A stretch of 64,000 bases of DNA from JAKZVK01 sp965261065 (GTDB lineage: Bacteria > Acidobacteriota > Terriglobia > Bryobacterales > UBA6623), in contig OZ253444.1 of assembly GCA_965261065.1 (NCBI GenBank), positions 2,604,001 to 2,668,000 of the forward strand, written 5' to 3'. The notes beneath the pieces were generated by a model. It was not told the origin of the DNA. It did no database searches and was given only the letters and a program-made list of their open reading frames with translations. The position numbers and the translations under genes were made by a program. This document shows positions 43,916-52,132 of the stretch, in pieces. Numbering within the stretch: position 1 is the stretch's first letter; each line of letters opens with the position of its first letter.

Positions 43916-45160
43916 GTGTCTGCTCGCAAGATCAAGATCGCGCACGTGCTCACCACCGCCATGGGAGTTCGCGGCACGCTCGACGGCCAGTTACGGTACT
44001 TGAGCACGGCCGGTTTTCAGGTGACCGTGCTGTGCCGTCTCGACGATACGATCGAGGCCTTTGCGTCACGGCAAGGGGCGGCCTTTCTTCCCATCGAGTT
44101 CGAGCGTGAGATCGCTCCGTGGAGCGACTTACGTGCGCTGTGGCAATTGTGGCGTGCCTATCGACAAGTACGTCCCGATCTCTCACACACAGGCATGCCA
44201 AAGGCGGGACTGCTGGGCGGCTTGGCATCCTGGCTGGCCGGCGTACCCTGCCGCGTCTACACCCTGCACGGCTTGCGACTCGAAACGGCAACCGGCGGCA
44301 AGCGGCTGCTGCTCCAACTCCTGGAGTGCCTGGCCTGCCGCCTTGCTCATCGGGTCGTGTGCGTAAGTGCAAGCGTTCGGCGGCGGGCTGTTGAGTTGGG
44401 GATCGTCGGCGAGGCGAAGTGCGTGGTGTTGGCCTCGGGCAGCGCCAACGGAGTCAACACGGAGCCTTATCACGACATCGAGGATCTGAGCCGCGCCGCG
44501 CGGGCCAAGCGCGAGCAGCTCGGCATCCCGCAGTCGGCCCCGGTGATCGGCTTCGTTGGCCGGCTCACCCGGGACAAGGGAGTGCCCGAGTTGGTCGCCG
44601 CCTTCCAGCGCCTGCGGGATGCATACCCGGAACTGCGCTTGCTCTTGCTTGGGCCGCTCGAGCACGGTGACCCGGTACCGGCCTCAGTGGCCGACGCGAT
44701 CCGCCGAAACGCACGGATCGTCGCGCCGGGCTTTGTCAAACAGACAGCGGTCTACTACCAACTGATGGACCTGCTCGCACTGCCGAGCCACCGCGAAGGG
44801 TTTCCGACGGTAGTACTGGAAGCGGCGGCGGCCGGCAAGCCCGTCGTGGGGACACGAGCGACGGGGGTCGTCGACGCCGTCGTCCACGGCGAGACCGGAC
44901 TGCTGACCCCGGTTGGAGATGTGGCGGCTCTGACCCGCGCACTGGCACGCCTTCTCGACGACCCCGCTCTGGTAAATCGGCTAGGGCAAGCCGCCCGGGA
45001 GCGCGCAACCCGACACTTCCAGCCGGCCGCGCTGTGGCAGGCCGTCGCGGATTTCTACGACGAGTTGCTCCCGCGGGAAGCCGTCGCCGGCCGTCAGGAG
45101 CCAAAGCAGCTGACGCCCAACACCTATTCTTCCCGCCTGCACGTATCGTCGACAGAGTAA
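43916..45160 (+). CDS. Glycosyltransferase family 4
   Basis: 414 residues. GT-B enzyme that transfers a sugar from a nucleotide donor. N-terminal half: KIAHVLTTAMGVRGTLDGQLRYLSTAGFQVTVL, then RPDLSHTGMPKAGLLGGLASWLAGVPCRVYTLHGL. C-terminal half: IGFVGRLTRDKGVPELVAAFQRL (donor-site R and K), LLLGPLEHGD, MDLLALPSHREGFPTVVLEAAAAGKPVVGTRATG (the E-x7-E donor-binding signature), VVDAVVHGETGLLTPVGD. GTG start at 43916 gives the complete first strand; no ribosome site is visible. It is alone on its strand, followed by a hairpin and repeat-rich DNA. Probably cell-surface polysaccharide assembly, distinct from the glycosyltransferases at 49.5-51 kb. Confidence 0.9.
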   Translation: MSARKIKIAHVLTTAMGVRGTLDGQLRYLSTAGFQVTVLCRLDDTIEAFASRQGAAFLPIEFEREIAPWSDLRALWQLWRAYRQVRPDLSHTGMPKAGLLGGLASWLAGVPCRVYTLHGLRLETATGGKRLLLQLLECLACRLAHRVVCVSASVRRRAVELGIVGEAKCVVLASGSANGVNTEPYHDIEDLSRAARAKREQLGIPQSAPVIGFVGRLTRDKGVPELVAAFQRLRDAYPELRLLLLGPLEHGDPVPASVADAIRRNARIVAPGFVKQTAVYYQLMDLLALPSHREGFPTVVLEAAAAGKPVVGTRATGVVDAVVHGETGLLTPVGDVAALTRALARLLDDPALVNRLGQAARERATRHFQPAALWQAVADFYDELLPREAVAGRQEPKQLTPNTYSSRLHVSSTE

Positions 45161-45248
45161 CCCGCCCTGTGGCGTAAGCCTCCCGGCTTGCCGAGTCTCG
45201 ATTCTTCGAGGCTCAGGATGGCAAGGAGCCGAGCGGCCGCTAGCGGAC

Positions 45249-45274
45249 CTGAGAACTGAGGAATCAGTTCTCAG
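45249..45274 (+). terminator. Perfect 11-bp hairpin with GGAA loop, possible terminator
   Basis: CTGAGAACTGA (45249-45259), loop GGAA, TCAGTTCTCAG (45264-45274). It lies 88 bases downstream of the glycosyltransferase stop. There is no U-run after it, so intrinsic termination is uncertain; it may stabilise the message end or belong to the nested repeat structure that follows. Confidence 0.4.
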
Positions 45275-45279
45275 CAAGC

Positions 45280-45423
45280 CTAGCAGCCCGTGGCAAAACC
45301 GAGAACCGTACGAATCGCAATGTAGGGGCACGGCATGCCGTGCCCGCCTGCTCGATCGACCGCAACATGTAGGGGTATCAAACAAACTTGACAAGAAACC
45401 ATGCTTTCACCACGGGCTGCTAG
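45280..45423. repeat. Short MITE-like element with terminal inverted repeats
   Basis: CTAGCAGCCCGTGGCAAAA at 45280-45298 is matched on the other strand at 45405-45423 by CTAGCAGCCCGTGGTGAAA (17 of 19 identical). The interior has no gene but holds a copy of the dispersed palindrome. The right terminus is cut by the TA insertion site of the IS630 element. It resembles a non-autonomous element, though no full-length relative is visible here. Confidence 0.6.
45319..45365 (+). repeat. Dispersed palindromic repeat, perfect copy
   Basis: GGGCACGGCATGCCGTGCCC at 45326-45345, a perfect 20-bp palindrome, with the same ATGTAG lead and CGCC…CGCAA tail as the copy at 25003. A partial further ATGTAGGGG follows at about 45367. 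Confidence 0.85.
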
Positions 45424-46586
45424 TGTAGTGCGTCAAGCAGATTGCACCTTATGCAGGGCGGCACGTCCGCGCTTGACTTTCTCGAGGATGTCGGAGGCGG
45501 TCGCTGTCCAGAGGAAGGGCGTGGGATGCTCGTTGTGCTGGGCTATGTAGTCGTCAATGGCGGCGACGAGCTCGTCCACGCTGCGAAACACGCCGCGGCG
45601 CAGGCGCTTGACGGTGAGATCGCGAAAGAATCGCTCGACCATGTTCAGCCACGACGCCGAGGTCGGGGTGAAATGAATGTGGAAGCGCGGGTGACGATCG
45701 AGCCAACGCTTCACAGCGGCATGCTTGTGGGTGGCATAGTTGTCCACGATGAGATGAAGCTGTTTGTCCTTGGGAGTGCGGCGGTCAATTAAGCGCAGGA
45801 AGCGCAACCATTCCTGGTGGCTGTGTCGGGGCATGCACTCGGCGATCACGCTGCCGTCAAGAGTGTTGAGCGCCGCAAACAGGGTGGTCGTGCCGTTGCG
45901 CTTGTAATCGTGGGTCATCGTTTGGCCGCGTCCCTTTTTGAGCGGCAGGCCGGGTTGGGTGCGATCGAGGGCTTGGATTTGGGACTTCTCATCGAGCGAG
46001 AGAACCAGAGCATGCTCAGGCGGATTGAGATAGAGTCCGACGATGTCGTCGAGTTTCTCGGCGAAACGCGGGTCATTGCTGAGCTTGAAGGTCTTGACGC
46101 GGTGGGGCTTGAGGCCATGGGCGCGCCAAATCCGTCCCACGGTGGAAGCGCTGACGCCGGCCGCGGCGGCCATGGTGCGGCGGCTCCAGTGGGTGGCGTT
46201 GGACGGTTTCTCGCGGGTGGTCTTGTGGATGATCTGCTGTACTTTCTGCTTCGAGACGGCAGGTGTACGACCGGGCCGTGGGGCGTCTTTTGCAATGCCG
46301 GCGATGCCGCTTTCGAGAAAGCGCGTGCGCCAGCGGGCCACCAACTGCCGCGAGACACCGAGCTGTGCGGCGATCTGCTTATTCTCGAGACCGTGGGCGG
46401 CCAGCAGGACAATCCTGGCTCGCAGGGCGAGACGAACGGCGACTTGGCGGCCGCGCGCGTAGCGGTCCAACTGCTTGCATTGCGCTGTGTTCAAAGTTAC
46501 TGGTTGTGCTCTTCGCATCCCATGCCTCCTGTTAATAGAGACGATGGGAAGCCAATATAAGTTACAGTATTTATGGTGCCCTACAC
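45423..46586 (-). mobile_element. IS630-family insertion sequence, 1164 bp
   Basis: Flanked by TA on both sides (45421-45422 and 46587-46588), the IS630 target duplication. Ends are GTGTAGTGCGTC at 45423 and, on the other strand, GTGTAGGGCACC from 46586, a short imperfect inverted repeat. It contains one transposase gene. It is inserted exactly at the CTAG end of the short element at 45280-45423. Confidence 0.88.
45433..46518 (-). CDS. IS630-family transposase
   Basis: 361 residues, single intact frame. N-terminal paired helix-turn-helix (RARIVLLAAHGLENKQIAAQLGVSRQLVARWRTRFLESGIAGI), a second HTH (WSRRTMAAAAGVSASTVGRIWRAHGLKPH), then the DDE domain: first aspartate in ALVLSLDEKSQIQALDRTQP (about 177), second in LHLIVDNYATHKHAAVKRWLDRHPRFHIHFTP (about 254), and glutamate in SASWLNMVERFFRDLT (about 291). 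These are the hallmark segments of IS630/Tc1-like transposases. Length is normal, and the gene appears functional. Confidence 0.93.
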   Translation of the reverse strand: MRRAQPVTLNTAQCKQLDRYARGRQVAVRLALRARIVLLAAHGLENKQIAAQLGVSRQLVARWRTRFLESGIAGIAKDAPRPGRTPAVSKQKVQQIIHKTTREKPSNATHWSRRTMAAAAGVSASTVGRIWRAHGLKPHRVKTFKLSNDPRFAEKLDDIVGLYLNPPEHALVLSLDEKSQIQALDRTQPGLPLKKGRGQTMTHDYKRNGTTTLFAALNTLDGSVIAECMPRHSHQEWLRFLRLIDRRTPKDKQLHLIVDNYATHKHAAVKRWLDRHPRFHIHFTPTSASWLNMVERFFRDLTVKRLRRGVFRSVDELVAAIDDYIAQHNEHPTPFLWTATASDILEKVKRGRAALHKVQSA

Positions 46587-46640
46587 TAGGGGCTTACGCC
46601 ACATCGGCTCCGACGTATCAATTTGAGGTGACGAACCTCA

Positions 46641-48119
46641 CTACCGCGTGAGCGCATCCTCAACCTCAGGAGGCGTGGCATGGATCAACTCACCCAGCGC
46701 CGGCTCCAGTTCGACAATCCTCTCACGCATCTGCCAAGCCACGGTTCGGTAGGAGATGTGGCCTTTCACGCCTGAGCGAACACGCGCAATATACTCCGCC
46801 TCGGCAAAGTCCATCTTAAAAAGTGAACGCATGCGAGCCGCGAAGGGCAACAGGTAGTGCGCGGCCCGTGGCGAGACCGACTGCAACCGTCCCCTCGCCG
46901 CCTCGGTGTCGGCCAATGCCGCGCGGTACTCCTCGGCGACGCCGGCTTCTTCAATCAGCGGAGGCGTGTCGTAGCCTAGCGCGCCGGTGAACTCCTGACG
47001 GATCTGCTGGCACCGGCGGTGGCGGTGCAGATCACGGTAGGCGCCGATGTCGCAGACAATGTCAAACACGTACGCGTACCCGCTGCGAAACTCCCGCAAT
47101 AGCTCGTCGCGCCGGTCCCGCTCTTCCAAAGCCACGTCCAATACCTCGCGCCGCCGCGCGTGGCTCCAACCACTGACGGTATCGAGCAGGTGGCGAAATG
47201 GAAGGTCGGTGACCGCGTAAAGCAACGTGGCGGCGGTTTCATCCAGAGGGTCAGTGGGACGGATCAGATCGACGTCGGGCACGTCGCCGCCCGCCTCCGG
47301 GCCCGGCTCCAAACTCAAGTTCTGCCGCGCCCACTCGGCAACTCGTTCGCGCGCTTTCACCGAGCGCAGGTCCGGGGCAGCGTACCGCGCGAGCGTCGGT
47401 GCGAGAGGTTCCGACTCCTGCTCCGGATACCAGGGGCACCCGGGCGGGTCGGCGCAAGCCCGGCGCATCTCGTCGGCCAGCTCGCGCACCTCGCCATAGC
47501 AGGCGGCGCCGAGCCGCTGGATCTGCTTCTCGAGCGTGCGGATGCTGGTCACCTGCCCGATATTGGTCGAAATGCCGAGCCACAGCAGATAACGCGCGAC
47601 ATCGAACGCGCGGGCCGCGATCGTGCGCCGGTAGGCGCCGGGCTTCATTTCGTCGGGCCGCGGGTGCTTCTCGGTCAAGTGCTCGACCAGCCGCTGGTGG
47701 ATGTCGAGATAGGCCGCAAGCAGCTTGGCCGACGCATCCTGATAAAGCGCCTCGGCGGCGGTGCCGGTCAACTCGGGCGGCGTGACGACATTGCCTTTCG
47801 AGAAGTCCTGGTACCGCGTCGACTTGGCCTGGCCGTCCCAGAGTTGTTCGTCCTCGATCTCGATAGCCGCCAGTTCCGAGATGCCTTCGAAGCAGAAGAT
47901 GCAATGGCCGAGGTCGGCGATAGACGCGTGTCCGTATTGGAAGTAGAAGCTCTCGAGGAACTTCTCCGAGCTGTGGCCGCGCACCCAGTCGAGGCTCTGC
48001 GCAATCGAGTCGGGCGAGCGGCTGTAGCGGGCGAGCGCGTACGCGCTCTTTTCGGGGGGCATCGGTGCCACGACGACTACGCGCGGCGGTTTGGTTTGGG
48101 AGGGGGAAGAGTCCGGCAA
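46641..48119 (-). CDS. Tandem ThyX-like protein (FAD-dependent thymidylate synthase family) with altered signature
   Basis: About 492 residues, twice the length of a normal ThyX (about 220-250). Two halves each resemble the ThyX fold. The first includes FYFQYGHASIADLGHCIFCFEGISELAAIEIEDEQLWDGQAKSTRYQDFS (family-like G-H-x-S and S-x-R-Y segments, about 60-110). The second includes FDIVCDIGAYRDLHRHRRCQQIRQEF (about 355-380), where the RHRx7S motif keeps RHR but lacks the serine. A C-terminal R-x-x-H-I-S-Y-R-T-V segment resembles the family end. Usual ThyX makes dTMP from dUMP using FAD and NADPH; whether this long form does so is unknown. I use the TTG at 48119; a GTG and an ATG lie nearer (48062). 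Readings further upstream run into repeat DNA. Confidence 0.75.
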   Translation of the reverse strand: MPDSSPSQTKPPRVVVVAPMPPEKSAYALARYSRSPDSIAQSLDWVRGHSSEKFLESFYFQYGHASIADLGHCIFCFEGISELAAIEIEDEQLWDGQAKSTRYQDFSKGNVVTPPELTGTAAEALYQDASAKLLAAYLDIHQRLVEHLTEKHPRPDEMKPGAYRRTIAARAFDVARYLLWLGISTNIGQVTSIRTLEKQIQRLGAACYGEVRELADEMRRACADPPGCPWYPEQESEPLAPTLARYAAPDLRSVKARERVAEWARQNLSLEPGPEAGGDVPDVDLIRPTDPLDETAATLLYAVTDLPFRHLLDTVSGWSHARRREVLDVALEERDRRDELLREFRSGYAYVFDIVCDIGAYRDLHRHRRCQQIRQEFTGALGYDTPPLIEEAGVAEEYRAALADTEAARGRLQSVSPRAAHYLLPFAARMRSLFKMDFAEAEYIARVRSGVKGHISYRTVAWQMRERIVELEPALGELIHATPPEVEDALTR

Positions 48120-48219
48120 GCGGAGATTATACCGAGATTGAAACGCAGACCATCCGCGACGAAAAGATCCGAGCGCTAGCAGATCCCTTCCCAACTCGGC
48201 ATCGAGGGCCCCCAACGAG

Positions 48220-48246
48220 AAGTAGGGGCACGGCATGCCGTGCCCG
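48220..48246 (+). repeat. Dispersed palindromic repeat, perfect copy
   Basis: GGGCACGGCATGCCGTGCCC at 48226-48245, preceded by GAAGTAG. It sits in the 248-base intergenic region between the ThyX-like gene start and the PIG-L gene end. Confidence 0.85.
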
Positions 48247-48367
48247 CGGCTCGCTCGGTTGCTCGAATCAGTGTCCCAAGGCCACGCCAAGCAAGCCCAA
48301 CGATGTCATGGCGGTCGTATCGCGTGCTTCGATCGTCAGGTGATGAGAAATGCCGTTTAGAACCCAG

Positions 48368-49372
48368 CTAGAGCGGCTGTGCGTTCTCGTCGACGTAGCG
48401 TTGCAGGCTCGGTTCGCCCGGACCGACGTAGTGGTAGTACTCGGCGTACTCGAGGCCGTGCTGCCGGCCCCGGGTGCGGTCCCGACTCAGGGCGAAGCGC
48501 TTGGTGTATTCGCGGTTCGCGGTCTCGTCATCGTCGCCTAGCAGCGGCAGCTTCTTGTTTTCCGCGGCGAGGCGACGGCGCAGGGCGGCTCCTCGGTTGC
48601 CCGACGGTCCCTGGGTGACATTCGCCATGTTGGCGTAGGCCTTTTCGTCGATGAAGTCCGAGATGTCGACCACGCGGTTGACGAGCTGCGGCCCGCGGGC
48701 GAAGTAGTAGGCCTCGTTAGGGCCATCCGGTCCGAGCCCGACCTTGAAGTGCTCGGGGTAGTCCCACTCGGACTTGGACATCCAGTACGCTGATTCGACG
48801 GCGCGGGCCGTGACGTAGTGGTCGGGGTTGCGCTCGTAGAGGCCGGACGGATCGTAGACCAGGACCGTGTCGATCTTGTAGGCGCGGAAGAGGAAGATGA
48901 GCCGGGCACGCATCTCGATCACCGGCCAAGCGTCCATGTTGTGGTTAGGGTAGTTGAGGAAGATCGACTCTTTGAGACCGAGCCTGCGGCCCATTTCGAT
49001 GGTGTCCTCTTCATTGGCGCGAACGATTTGGCCGTAGGTGGCATCGCCGCGGCGGGTCTGGGCGAGATCGGCGTTGAGGTTGCCCGCCATCGAGTCATTT
49101 GACATCGTGATGAGGATGCCCTCGTAGCCTTCGTCAATTAGCTTGAGGACCGTCCCACCGGCGAAGATCGGGATGTCGTCGCAGTGCGGCTGAATGGCGG
49201 CGAACGTCTTGCCCTTGTGCGGTTTACCCGAGACGCGGCGCTCAATGATGGTTTCGACCTCGTACGAGGTGCCGTCCTCCCCGCCGGCCTGACGTTCCCG
49301 GGAGGCCGCTTGAGGGGAGGCGGCCGCGAGTCCGCCGGCGAAGGAGTTGGAGAGGAAATCCCGTCGTTGCAT
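48368..49372 (-). CDS. PIG-L (LmbE-like) family deacetylase, secreted
   Basis: 334 residues. Zinc-dependent deacetylase of N-acetylated sugars or related substrates. Twin-arginine-type export signal at the start (QRRDFLSNSFAGGLAAASPQA). The N-terminal metal/catalytic segment AAIQPHCDDIPIFAGGTVLKL (family P-H-x-D-D) and the later histidine in NPDHYVTARAVESAYW both fit the family, as does ESIFLNYPNHNMDAW. C-terminal ~60 residues are a charged extension. The ATG at 49372 (or three codons earlier at 49381) is preferred; longer readings upstream lie antisense to the glycosyltransferase promoter. Divergent from the family 2 glycosyltransferase at 49536. Confidence 0.88.
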   Translation of the reverse strand: MQRRDFLSNSFAGGLAAASPQAASRERQAGGEDGTSYEVETIIERRVSGKPHKGKTFAAIQPHCDDIPIFAGGTVLKLIDEGYEGILITMSNDSMAGNLNADLAQTRRGDATYGQIVRANEEDTIEMGRRLGLKESIFLNYPNHNMDAWPVIEMRARLIFLFRAYKIDTVLVYDPSGLYERNPDHYVTARAVESAYWMSKSEWDYPEHFKVGLGPDGPNEAYYFARGPQLVNRVVDISDFIDEKAYANMANVTQGPSGNRGAALRRRLAAENKKLPLLGDDDETANREYTKRFALSRDRTRGRQHGLEYAEYYHYVGPGEPSLQRYVDENAQPL

Positions 49373-49535
49373 GGGGACCATTGTAGCGACTCCGATCCGG
49401 GCTTTACGTCTTAGCCCTCTCGGCGCGGTCAAGAGAGCCGCTGCTGTGCGCGGTGCGACGTTGTTCGCTACCAACACTCGTGGATAATGGTGAAGTCGCA
49501 AGTTCAGGGGAAGCGGACGTCCCTTGCGAGGCCCA

Positions 49536-50279
49536 GTGAAAATCTCTGCCACGATCGTCACCCTCAACGAGGAACAGAACCTCGCCCGGGCCCTCGGTTC
49601 CCTGTCGTGCTGCGACGAACTGTTGGTTGTGGACTCGGGGTCGGACGATCGAACCGTCGCTATCGCCGAGGAACACGGCGCCCGGGTCATCCGGCGCGAC
49701 TGGCCTGGTTACGCTGATCAGAAGAACTTGGCCGCCGAGTCCTCCGAACACGACTGGATCCTGTCGCTCGATGCCGACGAGGCGTTGAGCAACCGGCTGG
49801 CCGAACAGATCCAGCAACTCAAATCGGCGAAGGTCGAAATGGATGCCTACCGCTTTCCCCGCCGGGCACGCTACCTCGGCAAGTGGATTGGCCACTCAGG
49901 TTGGTATCCAGATCATAAGGTGCGCCTGTATGACCGCCGCAAGGCACGCTGGGAGGGCGAATACGTACACGAGTCGGTCACGGTCGACGGTCAAGTGGGA
50001 ACGCTCGACGGCGACCTGCTGCACTACACCTGTGACACCATCGCAGCCCACATCGCAACCGTGGACCGCTATACGACCCTCGCCGCCGAGGATCTCGCCG
50101 CCCGCGGCCGCCGCGTCAGTTGGCTCGATCTTTCGCTCGCCCCGGCCTGGACGTCCTTCAAGACCTACTTCCTGAAACTGGGCTTCCTCGACGGCGTCGA
50201 AGGGCTCGCCATCGCTTACATGGCCGGCTTCTATGTCTTTGCTAAACACGCCAAGACCCGCAAGTGGAGAGCGGGCTGA
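49536..50279 (+). CDS. Glycosyltransferase family 2 (WaaE/KdtX-like)
   Basis: 247 residues. GT-A type fold: KISATIVTLNEEQNLARALGSLSCCDELLVVDSGSDDRTVAIAEEHGARV, then the nucleotide-sugar DxD region WILSLDADEALS (about residues 77-88). The central DHKVRLYDRRKARWEGEYVHESV and the hydrophobic C-terminus (FLKLGFLDGVEGLAIAYMAGFYVF) are typical of LPS core beta-1,4-glucosyltransferases (WaaE/KdtX). GTG start at 49536 gives the complete first strand. The stop overlaps the next gene as TGATG (50277-50281), and the prepilin peptidase follows similarly, forming a tight operon with lpxD downstream. Probably LPS core assembly. Confidence 0.9.
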   Translation: MKISATIVTLNEEQNLARALGSLSCCDELLVVDSGSDDRTVAIAEEHGARVIRRDWPGYADQKNLAAESSEHDWILSLDADEALSNRLAEQIQQLKSAKVEMDAYRFPRRARYLGKWIGHSGWYPDHKVRLYDRRKARWEGEYVHESVTVDGQVGTLDGDLLHYTCDTIAAHIATVDRYTTLAAEDLAARGRRVSWLDLSLAPAWTSFKTYFLKLGFLDGVEGLAIAYMAGFYVFAKHAKTRKWRAG

Positions 50280-51205
50280 TGCGCATTCTGCACGTTGACA
50301 CCGGCCGCACGCTGCGTGGCGGCCAACGGCAACTTCTGCTGCTGATGAAGGGGCTCGACGCGGGCGGTCACGAGCAAGTGCTGCTGGCGCAGGGTGCAAC
50401 GCTGCAACAACGCGAGGGTGCGCCCGCGACGCCGCTACGCCTGGCCGCCGCTGCCAGGCGCGCCGACCTGATCCACGCCCACAGCGGCCACGCACACACC
50501 GTGGCCGCGATCTTTGGCGTCGGCAAGCCCCTGGTCGTCTCGCGGCGGGTAGCGTTTCCGGTTCGCCAAGGGTGGATCTCGGGCCTCAAGTACAAACGGG
50601 CCCAGCACTACATCGCGGTCTCAGCGTTCGTGCAGACGCAGCTCGTGCGAGACGGCATTCCTCCCGACAAGGTGAGCGTCGTCTACGACGCCGTGGCATC
50701 AGAAGAGTTGCAGACCGCGGCGTCCTTGCCTTCCACCGAACACCTCGACCGCTCGCTTCGGGTCGTCGCCCCCCAGGTCGACGATCCCCTCAAGCGGGCC
50801 TCGTTACTTCGCAGCGCCTGTGCCGCCGCCGGGGCCGAGTTGACCTTCTCGAACGATCTTCAACGGGACCTGGCCGCTGCCGATGTCTTCGCGTATCTCA
50901 CCGACAGCGAAGGGCTGGGCTCGGCGATTCTCCTGGCCATGGCGCACAAGAAACCTGTGCTGGCGAGCCGCGTCGGCGGGATTCTCGAGATCGTGGAGCA
51001 CGAATCCACCGGGCTGTTGGTCCTAAACGACCAAGGGGAGATCGCCGCCTCGCTTAAGCGCTTCGCCTCCGATCGGCGCCTGGCCACCGAGTGCGCCGAC
51101 CGCGCGTTCCGCATGGTGGGAGAGCGTTTTACCGATGCTATAATGGTGCGGCAAACCGAGCAGATCTACCAAACGGTACTCTCGGCAAGTCCACCTCCCA
51201 AGTGA
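50279..51205 (+). CDS. Glycosyltransferase family 4
   Basis: 308 residues. Begins MRILHVDTGRTLRGGQRQLLLLMKGLDAGGHEQVLL, the usual GT4 acceptor-side start (G-G-x-x-R/Q), then HAHSGHAHTVAAIFGVGKPLVVSRRVAFPV, YIAVSAFVQTQLVRDGIPPDKVSVVYDAV. In the C-terminal half the E-x7-E donor segment is present as YLTDSEGLGSAILLAMAHKKPVLASRVGGILEIVEHESTGLLV, with the first glutamate in DSEG and the second position changed to a methionine/alanine. It is shorter than most GT4 enzymes because the linker between halves is reduced. ATG overlaps the upstream stop (TGATG); its own stop overlaps the prepilin peptidase GTG (GTGA). Confidence 0.88.
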   Translation: MRILHVDTGRTLRGGQRQLLLLMKGLDAGGHEQVLLAQGATLQQREGAPATPLRLAAAARRADLIHAHSGHAHTVAAIFGVGKPLVVSRRVAFPVRQGWISGLKYKRAQHYIAVSAFVQTQLVRDGIPPDKVSVVYDAVASEELQTAASLPSTEHLDRSLRVVAPQVDDPLKRASLLRSACAAAGAELTFSNDLQRDLAAADVFAYLTDSEGLGSAILLAMAHKKPVLASRVGGILEIVEHESTGLLVLNDQGEIAASLKRFASDRRLATECADRAFRMVGERFTDAIMVRQTEQIYQTVLSASPPPK

Positions 51206-52053
51206 ATCCATCCGTCGTCCCGGCCCTTCTGGCTGCCTTCGTTTTCGGGTTGTTGGTCGGCAGCTTTCTCAACGTTTGCATCCATCGTTGGCCGAAGGAT
51301 CAGTCGGTCGTTAGCCCGCGCTCGCGCTGTCCGCACTGCGAAGCGCAAATCGCCTGGTATGACAACATCCCGCTGCTGAGCTACTCGTTCCTGAGAGGAC
51401 GCTGCCGCGCGTGCGGAACCTGGATCTCCATTCGCTACCCCATCGTCGAACTGCTCAACGGACTGCTCTACGCCTACCTGCTGTGGCGCTTCGGTGCCGA
51501 GCCGGGCGTGGCCAAGATGGCGGTCTTTGGCTCGATGATGCTGATCCTGATCTTCACCGACCTGATCGAATACATCCTGCCGGATGAAATCACCCTGGGC
51601 GGCCTTGTGTTGGGGCTCGCTCTCAGCCCGTTTTTGCATCTCGGGAGGGGGCCGGTGCGGTTCTTCCTCACTCTCGCCGGCAAGCAGTGGGCTCAGTGGA
51701 CGGTGTCGCTGGCCGAGTCCGCTCTGGCGGCGTTGGTAGTCGGCGGCTTTCTGTTTCTCCTCGGCGAGGCGTACTATCGCCTGCGGCATCGCGAGGGCTT
51801 GGGATTCGGCGACGTCAAGATGATGGCGATGGTCGGCGCTTTCTGGGGGCTGGGCGACTCGATTCTGACGCTGATCATCGGCTCGATCGTGGGCTCCGCC
51901 GTCGGCATCGCGATCGTCATCGTCGGGGGCAAGAAATGGACCTACGAACTGCCGTTCGGTAGTTACCTCGGCGCGGCCGCCCTGGTCGTGATGCTTTGGA
52001 GTGACGACATGCTGAGCTGGTATTGGCAAACCGTCCTGCATCAAGCGCGTTGA
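51202..52053 (+). CDS. pilD: Prepilin peptidase / N-methyltransferase
   Basis: 283 residues, an inner-membrane aspartic protease that cleaves type IV pilin-like leaders. N-terminal domain: FGLLVGSFLNVCIHRWPKDQSVVSPRSRCPHCEAQIAWYDNIPLLSYSFLRGRCRACGTWISIRYPIVELLNG, with the two CxxC pairs typical of zinc-binding bifunctional forms. Catalytic aspartates lie in FTDLIEYILPDEITL (first, about 132) and GFGDVKMMAMVGAF (second, about 205), matching the family's D…GxGDxK pattern. About eight membrane segments. GTG at 51202 overlaps the upstream stop by four bases; readings further upstream overlap the glycosyltransferase. Its presence implies type IV pili or type II secretion elsewhere in the genome. 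Confidence 0.93.
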   Translation: MNPSVVPALLAAFVFGLLVGSFLNVCIHRWPKDQSVVSPRSRCPHCEAQIAWYDNIPLLSYSFLRGRCRACGTWISIRYPIVELLNGLLYAYLLWRFGAEPGVAKMAVFGSMMLILIFTDLIEYILPDEITLGGLVLGLALSPFLHLGRGPVRFFLTLAGKQWAQWTVSLAESALAALVVGGFLFLLGEAYYRLRHREGLGFGDVKMMAMVGAFWGLGDSILTLIIGSIVGSAVGIAIVIVGGKKWTYELPFGSYLGAAALVVMLWSDDMLSWYWQTVLHQAR

Positions 52054-52132
52054 GCGCGATCGCCCCGGCAGCCGAATATCACCCGCACATCGGGCTTGAC
52101 GCAACATCAGCCAAATCCGGGATCATAGACCC

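Noticed and set aside
45249..45274. Hairpin as part of a CRISPR array
   Set aside because: Only a single hairpin without repeat-spacer structure; no cas genes were seen in the window.
46641..48290. Longer version of the ThyX-like gene starting at 48290
   Set aside because: The first 57 codons run through the palindromic repeat and show no similarity to the family; the start near 48119 is preferred.
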